A DNA stretch of 35,185 bases from Clostridia bacterium (lineage in GTDB: Bacteria; Bacillota_A; Clostridia; Christensenellales; Aristaeellaceae). The position numbers and the translations under genes are program-made. The notes below the pieces were generated by a model, which was given only the letters and a program-made list of their open reading frames with translations, had not been told where the DNA came from and did no database searches. This document shows positions 24,213-31,831 of the stretch, in pieces. The stretch is taken from the NCBI GenBank assembly GCA_017525805.1, contig JAFXSH010000056.1, positions 1 through 35,185 on the forward strand, read 5' to 3'. Position 1 is the first letter of the stretch; each line of letters opens with the position of its first letter.

Positions 24213-24341
24213 ACCGCTGATTGCCGCCATGAAGGCGGCATCAAATCAGCGGTGAAATCAGCCGAAACAAGCGATCTGCCCATGAAGGGCAGTCGCGCCG
24301 ATTGAGGCTGCGGACTTCGAAACTGTCCTCTTTAGAGAGGA
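24213..24341 (+). other. Three tandem hairpins between lplC and the receptor gene
   Basis: Hairpin 1 (24213-24253) has an inner 7-bp stem, TGCCGCC/GGCGGCA, and an outer 8-bp stem, CCGCTGAT/ATCAGCGG. Hairpin 2 (24271-24296) has CTGCCC/GGGCAG extended by GCGA/TCGC. Hairpins 1 and 2 share the loop ATGAA. Hairpin 3 (24326-24341) is TCCTCT/AGAGGA. None has a proper T-tract. They could separate expression of the receptor from the permeases by RNA processing or partial termination. Confidence 0.55.
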
Positions 24342-24372
24342 TAAAATAAAAAAATGAAAAGGAGAATCCACC

Positions 24373-25920
24373 ATGAAAAAGCGTCATTTCCTCCATCGTC
24401 TCCTCGCCCTTTGCGTCATGGCAGCCATCCTGCTCGCTTCCACAGGCGCCGCGTGTGCCGAAACAGCAAAGGAGAATCCCTATGCCGACCTGGGGTTTGA
24501 CTTGTCCGAGCATAAGGAAATCGTGATGTATGTGGTGTCCGACCGGCCCGCGGCCATGGATCGGGTGCTGGAAATCGTGAACCGGGATTACATGGAGCCC
24601 TGGCTCAACGTGACACTGCGCATCGAATTCCTGCCCTGGGGCGTGGTAGGCACCAAGTACCCGCTGCTTCTGCAGGGCCAGGGCGGCGAAAGCTTCGACC
24701 TCATCTATACCGCCGCTTGGATGGGCTATTCCGGGCACGCGCAGAACGGCGCTTTCCTGGAACTGAAGCCTGTTTTCCTGCAAAAGTACCTTCCCTTCAG
24801 CTATAACGACATGCCTGCCACCGCCTGGGATCAGGCCTCCATTTCCGGGAAAATTTACGCTGTTCCCCGCAGCGCCGCCGAGTTCAACACCTACAATATG
24901 ATTCTGGTTCGTCAGGATCTGCTGGAAAAATACGGGATCCAGGAACTGACGGACTGGGACAGCATGATCGAAGCCTTTAAGGTGATCGCCGAGCACGAAG
25001 CGGAAAACGGCATGTACGTGATCGGCCAGCGGGCGCACAACGAACTGCTGTATCAGTGGTGGCAGAAGAACAACATCGCCTACCTCACCAGCGGTTACGA
25101 TTTCGTGTTCAACAATCACGGCTCCGACGAACTGCCCGCTCCCGAAGATTTGCAGTACATGTTCCTGACCGATGAATTCTACCAGTACTGCGAAATCATG
25201 GCGGAGCTGGCCGACAAAAACATCTGGTCTCCCAACGTGCTCAACGACCAGACGGACGTGAGCGTTCAGTTTGAAAGCGGCCGCCTCGCCGCTATGTCCT
25301 GGAACGCATCCATCAATTCCTGCGGCGCGAACATGGAAGCCAACGGCATCGGCACCTACGCCATCTACGATATCACGCCGGACGCCAAAACCTCCCGCGG
25401 CAGCTATGCCGACGGCATGATGTCCATCCCCGCTACCTGCAAGGATCCCGAACGCGCCATGCTGGCGCTGGACCTGATGCGCGCTTTCCCGGAAGTGAAC
25501 CGTATGCTGCTGGGCGGCATCGAGGGGGAAAGCTGGATCCTGCGGGAAGACGGCTACCGGGAGATCGGGCCGAAGGCGGACGAGTACCAGTGGGGCTGCT
25601 GGGCCTGGGGCATCAACCGTTATGACGATCCCAAGCTCTACAACGAGGATGAGCGCCAGCTGTTCTTCGAGGCTACCTGCGAAAAGAAGGAAATCCAGCC
25701 CAAATCCGCCGGTTTTACCTTCGACGTGGCGAATGTGGAAACGGAGTTTTCCGTTGTCAGCTCCATTGTGGATGAATATTACGCCAGCCTGACGCTGGGC
25801 ATGTACGGCGAAAACCTGCCTGCCAAGTACCAGGAATTTGTGGATAAGCTGCACGCCGTGGGCATCGATGATATTATGGAAGAGCTCCGCACGCAGTATC
25901 AGGCCTATTGCGACAGATAA
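24373..25920 (+). CDS. ABC transporter substrate-binding protein, LipO/DUF3502-like
   Basis: This 515-residue receptor partners the LplB/LplC pair just upstream. The N-terminus is a signal peptide with a basic start, a hydrophobic core and the end GAACA/ET. The cysteine is preceded by GAA instead of a lipobox L-A-G/A, so type I cleavage is more likely than lipidation. The mature protein has the long two-lobe fold of the family (FDLIYTAAWMGYSGHAQNG, GKIYAVPRSAAE, DPERAMLALDLM, and a C-terminal DUF3502-like part around ANVETEFSVVSSIVDEYY). AAAAGGAG precedes the ATG. A strong hairpin follows the stop codon and precedes the GH2 gene. The ligand is unknown; a glucuronide or galactoside is suggested by GH2. 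Confidence 0.92.
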   Translation: MKKRHFLHRLLALCVMAAILLASTGAACAETAKENPYADLGFDLSEHKEIVMYVVSDRPAAMDRVLEIVNRDYMEPWLNVTLRIEFLPWGVVGTKYPLLLQGQGGESFDLIYTAAWMGYSGHAQNGAFLELKPVFLQKYLPFSYNDMPATAWDQASISGKIYAVPRSAAEFNTYNMILVRQDLLEKYGIQELTDWDSMIEAFKVIAEHEAENGMYVIGQRAHNELLYQWWQKNNIAYLTSGYDFVFNNHGSDELPAPEDLQYMFLTDEFYQYCEIMAELADKNIWSPNVLNDQTDVSVQFESGRLAAMSWNASINSCGANMEANGIGTYAIYDITPDAKTSRGSYADGMMSIPATCKDPERAMLALDLMRAFPEVNRMLLGGIEGESWILREDGYREIGPKADEYQWGCWAWGINRYDDPKLYNEDERQLFFEATCEKKEIQPKSAGFTFDVANVETEFSVVSSIVDEYYASLTLGMYGENLPAKYQEFVDKLHAVGIDDIMEELRTQYQAYCDR

Positions 25921-25935
25921 AACGAACCAATCGAA

Positions 25936-25976
25936 AAAGAGGGGCGGCCGCGGCATATGCCGTGGCTGTCCTCTTT
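25936..25976 (+). terminator. Intercistronic hairpin after the receptor gene
   Basis: The outer arms AAAGAGG (25936-25942) and CCTCTTT (25970-25976) enclose the inner stem GCCGCGGC/GCCGTGGC around a CATATG centre. The T-tract is only three bases long, within the 3' arm, so it would attenuate or protect rather than fully stop transcription before the GH2 gene. Confidence 0.5.
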
Positions 25977-25990
25977 GAAAGGAAGGAAGT

Positions 25991-28369
25991 ATGAGAAGGA
26001 TCCCCTTTGATTTGGGCTGGATGCGTACCTTGGGCAGCCGTTGGGACCGCCGTCCCGCCGTCCCCGTGGATCTCCCCGACGACTATATCGTGAATCTGAC
26101 CCGGAAACAGGATAACCCAGGAGGCGGCATGGTAGGCTTTTTCCCCTCGGAAAACGCCGAATATACCCATGCCATTGATCTGCCCCGGGATTATCGCGGC
26201 ATCCTGCTTCTTTACCTGGACGGCGCGTATGAAAAAGCGGAAGTCTATGTGGATTATAACCTGGTCCATTATCATCCCTATGGCTATACCGGCGATTTTT
26301 GCGACCTGAGCCGCTGGATCACCGGGGAAAGCCATAAGATTAGGATCACCACCTCCTGCCAGCATCCCGCCTCCCGCTGGTATACCGGCGGCGGGCTGTA
26401 TCGCGGGGCAGCGCTGTACGAAGCGGGAAACGTGTACATTCATCCCTGGGATGTATTTGTTACCTCCCGGCCGGACGGCAGCGGCGCGATGATCGACGTG
26501 ATGGCGCATATTACCAATCGAGGGCCAGACGCGCAGGGACAGGTGGCTGCGCGGATCACGGAACAGGAAGGCGGTCCCGCACTTTCGGAAGAAAAGCAGA
26601 CTTGCGTATTATCCTCCGATCAAACGGAGCTTCAATTCCATCTGACGCTCAAGGAAGCAAAGCTTTGGGACACGGAAGCTCCCCACCTCTACCGCCTCAC
26701 GGTATCCGTGCAAACAAAGGATTGTGAGGACAGCCACAGCGTGCTTTTCGGCGTCCGGCAGATCGATATCGACGCGAAAAAGGGCTTTCGCCTGAACGGG
26801 AAGCCCATGAAGCTGCGGGGTGGTTGCATTCACCATGACAACGGGTTCCTTGGTTCCGCCGCTTTTCCCAGGAGTGAGGAGAGAAAAATCGCGCTGCTGA
26901 AGCAGGCCGGCTTTAACGCCATCCGCACGGCGCACAATCCGCCTTCCACCGCCCTTCTGGACGCCTGCGACCGCCTGGGCATGCTGGTATTGGACGAAAG
27001 CTTTGATTGCTGGCGGGTCGGGAAAACGCCCATGGATTATCACCGGGAATTTGAAAAGTGGTGGGATTACGACACCGCCGCCATGGTCAAAAGGGACCGC
27101 AACCATCCTTGTGTATTCTGTTACAGTATCGGCAACGAGATCATGGAATTTGACGGCGCGTCGGACGGCGTCCTGTGGGGCGGACGGCAGGCGGAACTGG
27201 TGCGCTCCCTGGATCCTTCCCGGCCTGTCACCAGCGGTATCAATATGGCCTGCGGAAGGCCGGAAAACCATTTCGAGGGCATGGACTACCAGCAATTGGC
27301 TTACGATATGGCCCATACCACCGGCGTGTACAACGGTGAGGACCGCTGGGGCAAGGCCACCGAAGGCAATATCAAAAATCTGGACATCGCGGGCTACAAC
27401 TACATGTATAACCGGTACGCCACCGACAGGGAAAAGTATCCCGGCCGGGTGATCATGGGTACGGAAACCATGCCGTTTTACGTATATGAAAATACGAAAG
27501 CCGTGATGGAAAATCCCCACGTGATCGGCGATTTCGTTTGGGTCGCCATGGATTACCTGGGCGAAGCGGGCATGGGCGGCGTCGTATGGGCCAAGGACCC
27601 GCCCAAGCGTATGCCGTTTGAGGGCTGGCCCTGGATCTCCAGCTATCAGGGCGATCTGGACATGACCGGCTGGCGGCGGCCCATCAATTACTATCGCAAT
27701 GTGGTTTGGGGCCTTGACCGAGGCATCCATCTGTTTACCCGGCATCCGCGGCATGCCCATGAGGAGTTCTACGGCAGCGGCTGGCACTGGGAATATGTAC
27801 TGCCCACCTGGACGTATCCGGACGCCTGGCTCGGAAAGGATACCGCCGTGGTGGCGTATGCCGACTGCGACGAAGTTTTATTCGTCCTGAACGGAAAAAC
27901 AGTTGCAAACGTGAAGCCGGTTCACTGCATGGCCCGAGCCATAATTCCTTATGAGAAAGGCACCATAAAGGCAGTCGCGGTCAAAAATGGCGCGGAAATC
28001 GCTTCAGATACGCTGGAAACGGCTGGAGCTCCCCAAGAGATTCGGTTGTTCGCGGATCGCGCGCACCTTTGCCCGGATGGGATGGATATTGCCTATATCC
28101 GCGCCGAAGTAGTGGACAGTGAAGGAAGGATCTGCTATGACGCGGACCATGAAATCACTGTTTCCGTCTGCGGGCAAGGCCGTCTGCTTGGTATTGGGTC
28201 CGGAAATCCCAAGACCGAGGAGGATTTCGGAACCGGTAAAAGGAAAGCCTTTGAAGGAAGTGTTACCGCAGCAGTGCGCGCTGCTGATAAAGAAGGTGAT
28301 ATCACAGTAACGTTTGTTGCGAATCATCTCGTGACAGCTCAAATCACCCTTGCTTGTGGTAACGAATAA
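25991..28369 (+). CDS. Glycoside hydrolase family 2 protein (beta-galactosidase/beta-glucuronidase-like)
   Basis: This is a retaining glycosidase of 792 residues. Domains in order: GH2 sugar-binding jelly roll (about 1-150), an immunoglobulin-like domain (about 150-255), the TIM barrel (about 260-600) and a C-terminal DUF4982/Ig-like part. Within the barrel, GCIHHDNGFLG and RTAHNPPS are family signatures, SIGNEI (379-384) carries the acid/base E383, and GTETMP (490-495) the nucleophile E492. There is no signal peptide, so the enzyme is cytoplasmic. AAGGAAGG lies before the ATG. It is the last gene of the esterase-importer operon, and a terminator follows at 28405. GH2 covers galactosidases, glucuronidases and mannosidases; the barrel layout is of the galactosidase/glucuronidase kind but specificity is not decided. 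Confidence 0.92.
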   Translation: MRRIPFDLGWMRTLGSRWDRRPAVPVDLPDDYIVNLTRKQDNPGGGMVGFFPSENAEYTHAIDLPRDYRGILLLYLDGAYEKAEVYVDYNLVHYHPYGYTGDFCDLSRWITGESHKIRITTSCQHPASRWYTGGGLYRGAALYEAGNVYIHPWDVFVTSRPDGSGAMIDVMAHITNRGPDAQGQVAARITEQEGGPALSEEKQTCVLSSDQTELQFHLTLKEAKLWDTEAPHLYRLTVSVQTKDCEDSHSVLFGVRQIDIDAKKGFRLNGKPMKLRGGCIHHDNGFLGSAAFPRSEERKIALLKQAGFNAIRTAHNPPSTALLDACDRLGMLVLDESFDCWRVGKTPMDYHREFEKWWDYDTAAMVKRDRNHPCVFCYSIGNEIMEFDGASDGVLWGGRQAELVRSLDPSRPVTSGINMACGRPENHFEGMDYQQLAYDMAHTTGVYNGEDRWGKATEGNIKNLDIAGYNYMYNRYATDREKYPGRVIMGTETMPFYVYENTKAVMENPHVIGDFVWVAMDYLGEAGMGGVVWAKDPPKRMPFEGWPWISSYQGDLDMTGWRRPINYYRNVVWGLDRGIHLFTRHPRHAHEEFYGSGWHWEYVLPTWTYPDAWLGKDTAVVAYADCDEVLFVLNGKTVANVKPVHCMARAIIPYEKGTIKAVAVKNGAEIASDTLETAGAPQEIRLFADRAHLCPDGMDIAYIRAEVVDSEGRICYDADHEITVSVCGQGRLLGIGSGNPKTEEDFGTGKRKAFEGSVTAAVRAADKEGDITVTFVANHLVTAQITLACGNE

Positions 28370-28404
28370 GGTAAAACGGGTGAAATCATTTTCCCTTTTT
28401 GTGG

Positions 28405-28432
28405 AGAGGGGTATTCAAACCCCTCTTTTTTT
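28405..28432 (+). terminator. Rho-independent terminator after GH2
   Basis: The stem AGAGGGG (28405-28411) and CCCCTCT (28420-28426) with an 8-nt loop is followed by a run of T (28426-28432). A second, longer 12-bp stem, GGGGTATTCAAA (28408-28419) with TTTGAATACCCC (28430-28441), overlaps it and excludes it. Confidence 0.8.
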
Positions 28433-28460
28433 GAATACCCCCACCTTTTTATCCGTTAAA

Positions 28461-28512
28461 TTGTATCAAAATGCGATACTACACATCTATGTAGTAGCTG
28501 ATTTTGATACAA
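28461..28512. repeat. 52-bp imperfect palindrome
   Basis: The outer arms TTGTATCAAAAT (28461-28472) and ATTTTGATACAA (28501-28512) are a perfect 12-bp inverted repeat. The inner arms TACTACA (28477-28483) and TGTAGTA (28490-28496) form a second perfect 7-bp stem, separated from the first by a 4x4 internal loop. It could be a cruciform, an RNA hairpin, a bidirectional transcript end or a dimeric operator. No gene starts nearby. Confidence 0.6.
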
Positions 28513-28971
28513 AGAATAATTAAATCATAGGCCGTGAAGCCGTTGAAACATAAGGGTTCCAGGATAGGGGGCATGCAAAAAACGCCGTTTTTTGCTCTGA
28601 GAAGTGGATTTTCGCCCTTTTCAATTCGCCGCCATATTTGAGTACCCCTGCCTGTTTTTGGGGAGAAAAATTAAATTTTGTAGGAGAATCGTTGAAATTA
28701 ATAAATCAGTCAAATTTACGACAAATTAATACAAATGGATGATGTTTCTGGGAAGTAGCGGCAGTTATACGAATCAGTTAAGAATGTGAAAGCAATATCC
28801 AGAAAGCCAGTAATTAGGCCGTTTTTGTAGGAAAGGGCTTTGTAACTGAAGGTGGCAGGATGTGTACACCTTTTTCGGTTCTATCAGGATTATGTCCCTC
28901 TTTTTCAAGACATCAGATAAATGAGATGCGCCTTGTAGCTATGTCGAAAAGGAGATGTACAAGATAAATGC
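28513..28971. other. Gene-free intergenic stretch
   Basis: This part is AT-richer than its surroundings and no coding frame with a sensible ribosome site was found. It holds a perfect 9-bp stem with a 3-nt loop (GCAAAAAAC-GCC-GTTTTTTGC, 28575-28595), which could end transcripts from either side. Weaker inverted sequence AAGGTG/CACCTT before a T-run lies near 28850-28875. No promoter or known RNA was recognised. Confidence 0.5.
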
Positions 28972-29697
28972 TTATATGCTAAGCAGCTCTTTCAATTCTT
29001 TTATCCGTTTGCATTTTGGGGGAAGGACTGCTCTCCCTTTGGGCGATTGGGCCGAACGAATAAAAACGCTGTCCATGCCTGCATTTGCGGCTCCCTGGCA
29101 ATCGCAAACAGCATCATTGCCGATCATGACAGATTCATCCGGTTCGTATCCATTTTGAGCCAGCAAAGCATAGAACACTGGAGATGGTTTCTTTACGCCC
29201 GCTTCGCCGGAGATAAAGATTCTGTCAAAGAGATCATATAAGCCAAGCCACTTCAGCTCGGGTATGGTAAAACACGCCTGGGCGTTTGTCAGCAGAATGA
29301 TCCGGTTCCCGCGGCGCTTCAATTCTTGGAGAACTTCAGTGCCATGCGGATATACTGAAAGCTTTTTGAGTGACAAAGCGCGGAATGCCAGCGCGGTATC
29401 GCGCAGGTCATTCGCTGTCAAGCCAGCCCCGTCATGCTCTGCGAGCCGCCGAAAGACGTTCATCAAATCAATTTCAGCGGGCCCTTCTCTGCTGCCAAGA
29501 GCGGCTTCCGCTTTTCTTTCTTCTTCCCGGCAGAACTGCAGGTATGTGCTGCGCAGAACGTGTGGATCGTAAGAAAGCCCTTTGGACAGCAGATAAAGTG
29601 AAAACCGATCCCACAAAGCGCCGTTTTCCTCATCGGTGTGAATATCCACCAGCGTCCCGTATAAATCAAACACGTAATTTTTATATTCCTTTTGCAC
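28972..29697 (-). CDS. HAD-superfamily hydrolase (HAD-IA subclass)
   Basis: This is a probable small-molecule phosphatase or dehalogenase-like enzyme of 241 residues. I place the start at GTG 29697, 6 bases after a GAGGTG ribosome site; it begins 10 residues before the catalytic loop. An upstream in-frame ATG at 29769 has no such site. HAD motifs in order: FDLYGTLVD (nucleophile D11, with tyrosine at the D+2 position instead of the usual aspartate), LLTNA (motif II), GVKKPSP (motif III lysine) and MIGNDAVCD (motif IV). The cap domain sits between motifs I and II, as in subclass I. It is the last gene of a minus-strand group with LacI and the PHP phosphatase. The missing D+2 aspartate makes an ordinary phosphatase mechanism less certain. 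Confidence 0.88.
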   Translation of the reverse strand: MQKEYKNYVFDLYGTLVDIHTDEENGALWDRFSLYLLSKGLSYDPHVLRSTYLQFCREEERKAEAALGSREGPAEIDLMNVFRRLAEHDGAGLTANDLRDTALAFRALSLKKLSVYPHGTEVLQELKRRGNRIILLTNAQACFTIPELKWLGLYDLFDRIFISGEAGVKKPSPVFYALLAQNGYEPDESVMIGNDAVCDCQGAANAGMDSVFIRSAQSPKGRAVLPPKCKRIKELKELLSI

Positions 29698-29803
29698 GGC
29701 GGTCACCTCATCGCCCACGAAAACCAATGGCGCTGTTGCTATTGTCTGGCACATCATCAATGCGCGCAAACTCCGACCTGGTTTCTTGCAGGTCTGTTTC
29801 TTC

Positions 29804-30802
29804 CTAACATGATTCCCGCCGCATCAGCAGTGGCTGAAAGGTGACGTGCTGGTGATTCTGCTCCTGTGAAATCAGGCCTTTCATCAATTGCGCGGTATGC
29901 TTGACCATATCGGCGACCGGCTGCGCGAAGGTCGTAACGGAGGGGATACAGTAGGCAACGGACTCCAGTCCGTCAAAGCTCAGGATTTTAACGCTTTCTG
30001 CAGGAGTTTTCAGGTCATGCAGCGCGCGAAGGATGGCGGGGACCATCGTATCCGATACGCAGCAAACCGCCGTGGTTTCTGGATGGTTCAAAAAATGCGC
30101 CTTGATCCCATCGTAGGTTTTCTGGTACTGGTAATCCGTTTCAATATACCAATTGGTTTCGTTGCCCGCCATGCGCAGGGCCGCCTGATACGCCTGCACT
30201 CTCATGCCATAGACGCTGTTGTCGATAAAAGAGGAAATCACCGTGCAGATATTTTGGTGCCCCTGATCGATCAGGCTTTTCATCTGTCCGAACGCGGTTT
30301 GGAAGTGGCTGACCTGAATGCTGGAATACGTCAATTCGTCTTCCTGTTCCGGCAATACGGTATTGATAAAAATGGCGGGGCAGGGCAGCTGCCGGAATAC
30401 TTCTCTGGAAACCGGAGCAAAATTGCCCCCAATATAAATCAGGCCGCTCAGCTTCTCTTTTTCGAGCTGCCGGATCATTTCAGTCATTTTTTCCGTTTTG
30501 TCCTGAGCGTGATAATTATCATGAAAACCCAATACAAGATAGCCGGAATTGTGGATCAGAATGGACAGCATATCTTCTATATGGGAATAGAGAGGATTAT
30601 AGACGCCTTCCGTCACCAGGCCGATCTTTGGAATGGCTTTTCCTTTCCGGCGCGGAGACACCTTCGGGGCGTATTGGTATTCTTCTATGATTTCCAGCAC
30701 GTGTTTCCGGGTCGCTTCCCCCACGTCCGGGTAATTGTTCAGCACTTTTGATACCGTTCCCGGCGTCACATCGGCAATTCGGGCGATTTCCCGTATATTC
30801 AT
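29804..30802 (-). CDS. LacI/GalR family transcriptional regulator
   Basis: This 332-residue repressor-type protein starts with the LacI helix-turn-helix (NIREIARIADVTPGTVSKVLNNYP, 2-25), followed by the hinge and a periplasmic-binding-protein-like effector domain (KIGLVTEGVYNPLYSHIEDML; SDTMVPAILRALHDL; ILSFDGLE). GGGAGG lies before the ATG. It lies 26 bp after the PHP phosphatase and 106 bp before the HAD gene, all on the minus strand. The region between the PHP gene and the MalE-type receptor gene has repeated ACGAAACA motifs in both divergent promoters, and this protein is the best local candidate to bind them. The effector sugar is unknown. Confidence 0.93.
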   Translation of the reverse strand: MNIREIARIADVTPGTVSKVLNNYPDVGEATRKHVLEIIEEYQYAPKVSPRRKGKAIPKIGLVTEGVYNPLYSHIEDMLSILIHNSGYLVLGFHDNYHAQDKTEKMTEMIRQLEKEKLSGLIYIGGNFAPVSREVFRQLPCPAIFINTVLPEQEDELTYSSIQVSHFQTAFGQMKSLIDQGHQNICTVISSFIDNSVYGMRVQAYQAALRMAGNETNWYIETDYQYQKTYDGIKAHFLNHPETTAVCCVSDTMVPAILRALHDLKTPAESVKILSFDGLESVAYCIPSVTTFAQPVADMVKHTAQLMKGLISQEQNHQHVTFQPLLMRRESC

Positions 30803-30828
30803 GGCACTGCGCCTCCCTGTGCGTTTCT

Positions 30829-31602
30829 TCAGATCGTGAGGATGGGCTCGATGCCAAGTCCCTTCAGCATGTCATATGCCTTGGGCATGCACGCGTCCCA
30901 GACCTGGCAGGGCTCATGGGCGTCTGACCCGATGATGACTCGCGCCCCGGACCCGACGACTTTTTCCCAGAATTGTATATGGGGGTACATGAGCCGCGGC
31001 CCTTCCGGATATTCGTGGATCCCGCGACGGAACCCATTGGCGTTCAATTCCAGGATCACCCCATAGCGAACAGCGGATTCGATGATCCTGTCAGACGCCG
31101 CGTCGCAGTTTTTATCCCACGGGAGTTTGTTCATGGCGAATAAATCGGGATGGGCCAGCATCCTGAACAGCCCCGTTTTCAGCGCTTCGTCGATCGCCCG
31201 GGCATACCAAAGATACATTTCCGTATCCGGGGCGTCGGCAACGAACAGGTATTCCCGATCCGGCATAGGAAAGAAATGCTCTCCCAGCAGCAAATAATCC
31301 AAATGATCTTCATTCAGCAGCCGTTCATAATAAGGAATATACTTGGGAAGATACTCGATTTCCAAGCCTTTGAGGATGGTCATTTGGGAAGCGTACTTTT
31401 CCGCCAGCCTGTCCACTTCGGAAAAATGATCGGACAGTTCCTCATACGGCATCCGATAGCCATAGTCATGGTCAGGGAAAGGGGCGTGTTCGGAAAAGCC
31501 TAAAATGGATACCCCTGCGTCCAAAGCGCAGCGGACATAGTCTTCCTCCGTTCCCTGGGCATGGCGGCAGCGCTGGGAATGGGTGTGGTAGTTCGTTTTC
31601 AT
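30829..31602 (-). CDS. PHP-domain phosphatase, histidinol-phosphatase (HisJ/HisK) type
   Basis: This metal-dependent phosphoesterase has 257 residues. The PHP motifs are intact: NYHTH (4-8), H14, SEHAPFP, the glutamate in GLEIEY, LLGEHF, LAHPDLF and IIGSDAHEP. The sequence is close in plan to HisJ-type histidinol phosphatases, which remove phosphate from histidinol phosphate in histidine biosynthesis. No other his genes are near, and its operon contains a LacI regulator and HAD hydrolase, so a sugar-phosphate role is also possible. The ATG at 31602 is chosen because GAGG lies 5 bases upstream and the PHP motif starts right after; an in-frame ATG 10 codons earlier has poorer spacing. It is the first gene of the operon and its promoter is at 31673-31701. 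Confidence 0.88.
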   Translation of the reverse strand: MKTNYHTHSQRCRHAQGTEEDYVRCALDAGVSILGFSEHAPFPDHDYGYRMPYEELSDHFSEVDRLAEKYASQMTILKGLEIEYLPKYIPYYERLLNEDHLDYLLLGEHFFPMPDREYLFVADAPDTEMYLWYARAIDEALKTGLFRMLAHPDLFAMNKLPWDKNCDAASDRIIESAVRYGVILELNANGFRRGIHEYPEGPRLMYPHIQFWEKVVGSGARVIIGSDAHEPCQVWDACMPKAYDMLKGLGIEPILTI

Positions 31603-31623
31603 GGGAACCTCGCTTTCAAAGCA

Positions 31624-31657
31624 ACGAAACAAAACTTAATTTTCGCTACATGTTTCG
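31624..31657. promoter_or_regulatory. ACGAAACA operator half-sites in the PHP gene leader
   Basis: ACGAAACA (31624-31631) and TGTTTCG (31651-31657) are inverted copies 19 bp apart, just downstream of the PHP-operon promoter. They match the palindrome at 31776-31798 beside the divergent receptor promoter. Confidence 0.5.
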
Positions 31658-31672
31658 GATTGCTCTATTTCG

Positions 31673-31701
31673 ATTATAGCATATATACATGTTGTTTTCA
31701 A
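31673..31701 (-). promoter_or_regulatory. Promoter of the PHP-LacI-HAD operon
   Basis: On the minus strand, TTGAAA (31696-31701) and a perfect TATAAT (31673-31678) are spaced by 17 bp, with TGC before the -10 box. Transcription would start near 31666, upstream of the half-sites at 31624-31657. Confidence 0.85.
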
Positions 31702-31734
31702 GATAAATTTCATACATTTTTTCTATTTTTCATA

Positions 31735-31763
31735 TTGACACCGGCGAAAAACCGTGATATGAT
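31735..31763 (+). promoter_or_regulatory. Promoter of the MalE/MalF/MalG-type operon
   Basis: TTGACA (31735-31740) and TATGAT (31758-31763) are separated by exactly 17 bp. The start near 31770 places the palindrome 31776-31798 just downstream of +1, the standard place for a repressor roadblock. Confidence 0.85.
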
Positions 31764-31775
31764 GAACGAGAAATA

Positions 31776-31798
31776 ACGAAACAAAGGATATGTTTCGT
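31776..31798. promoter_or_regulatory. Palindromic operator ACGAAACA-N7-TGTTTCGT
   Basis: Perfect 8-bp arms (31776-31783 and 31791-31798) flank a 7-bp centre in the leader of the receptor gene. The same half-sites recur in the divergent leader at 31624-31657. Confidence 0.65.
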
Positions 31799-31831
31799 AA
31801 AAGAGAGCGAAGAAAACGAGGAGGATTCACC

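Noticed and set aside
24241..25956. Open frame of about 570 codons on the minus strand opposite the second receptor
   Set aside because: It is antisense to a convincing binding protein, with a composition typical of reverse-frame translation.
28955..29158. Small plus-strand frame of 67 codons behind an AAGGAG sequence
   Set aside because: The ribosome site touches the ATG, the frame is antisense to the C-terminal end of the HAD gene and the product resembles nothing.
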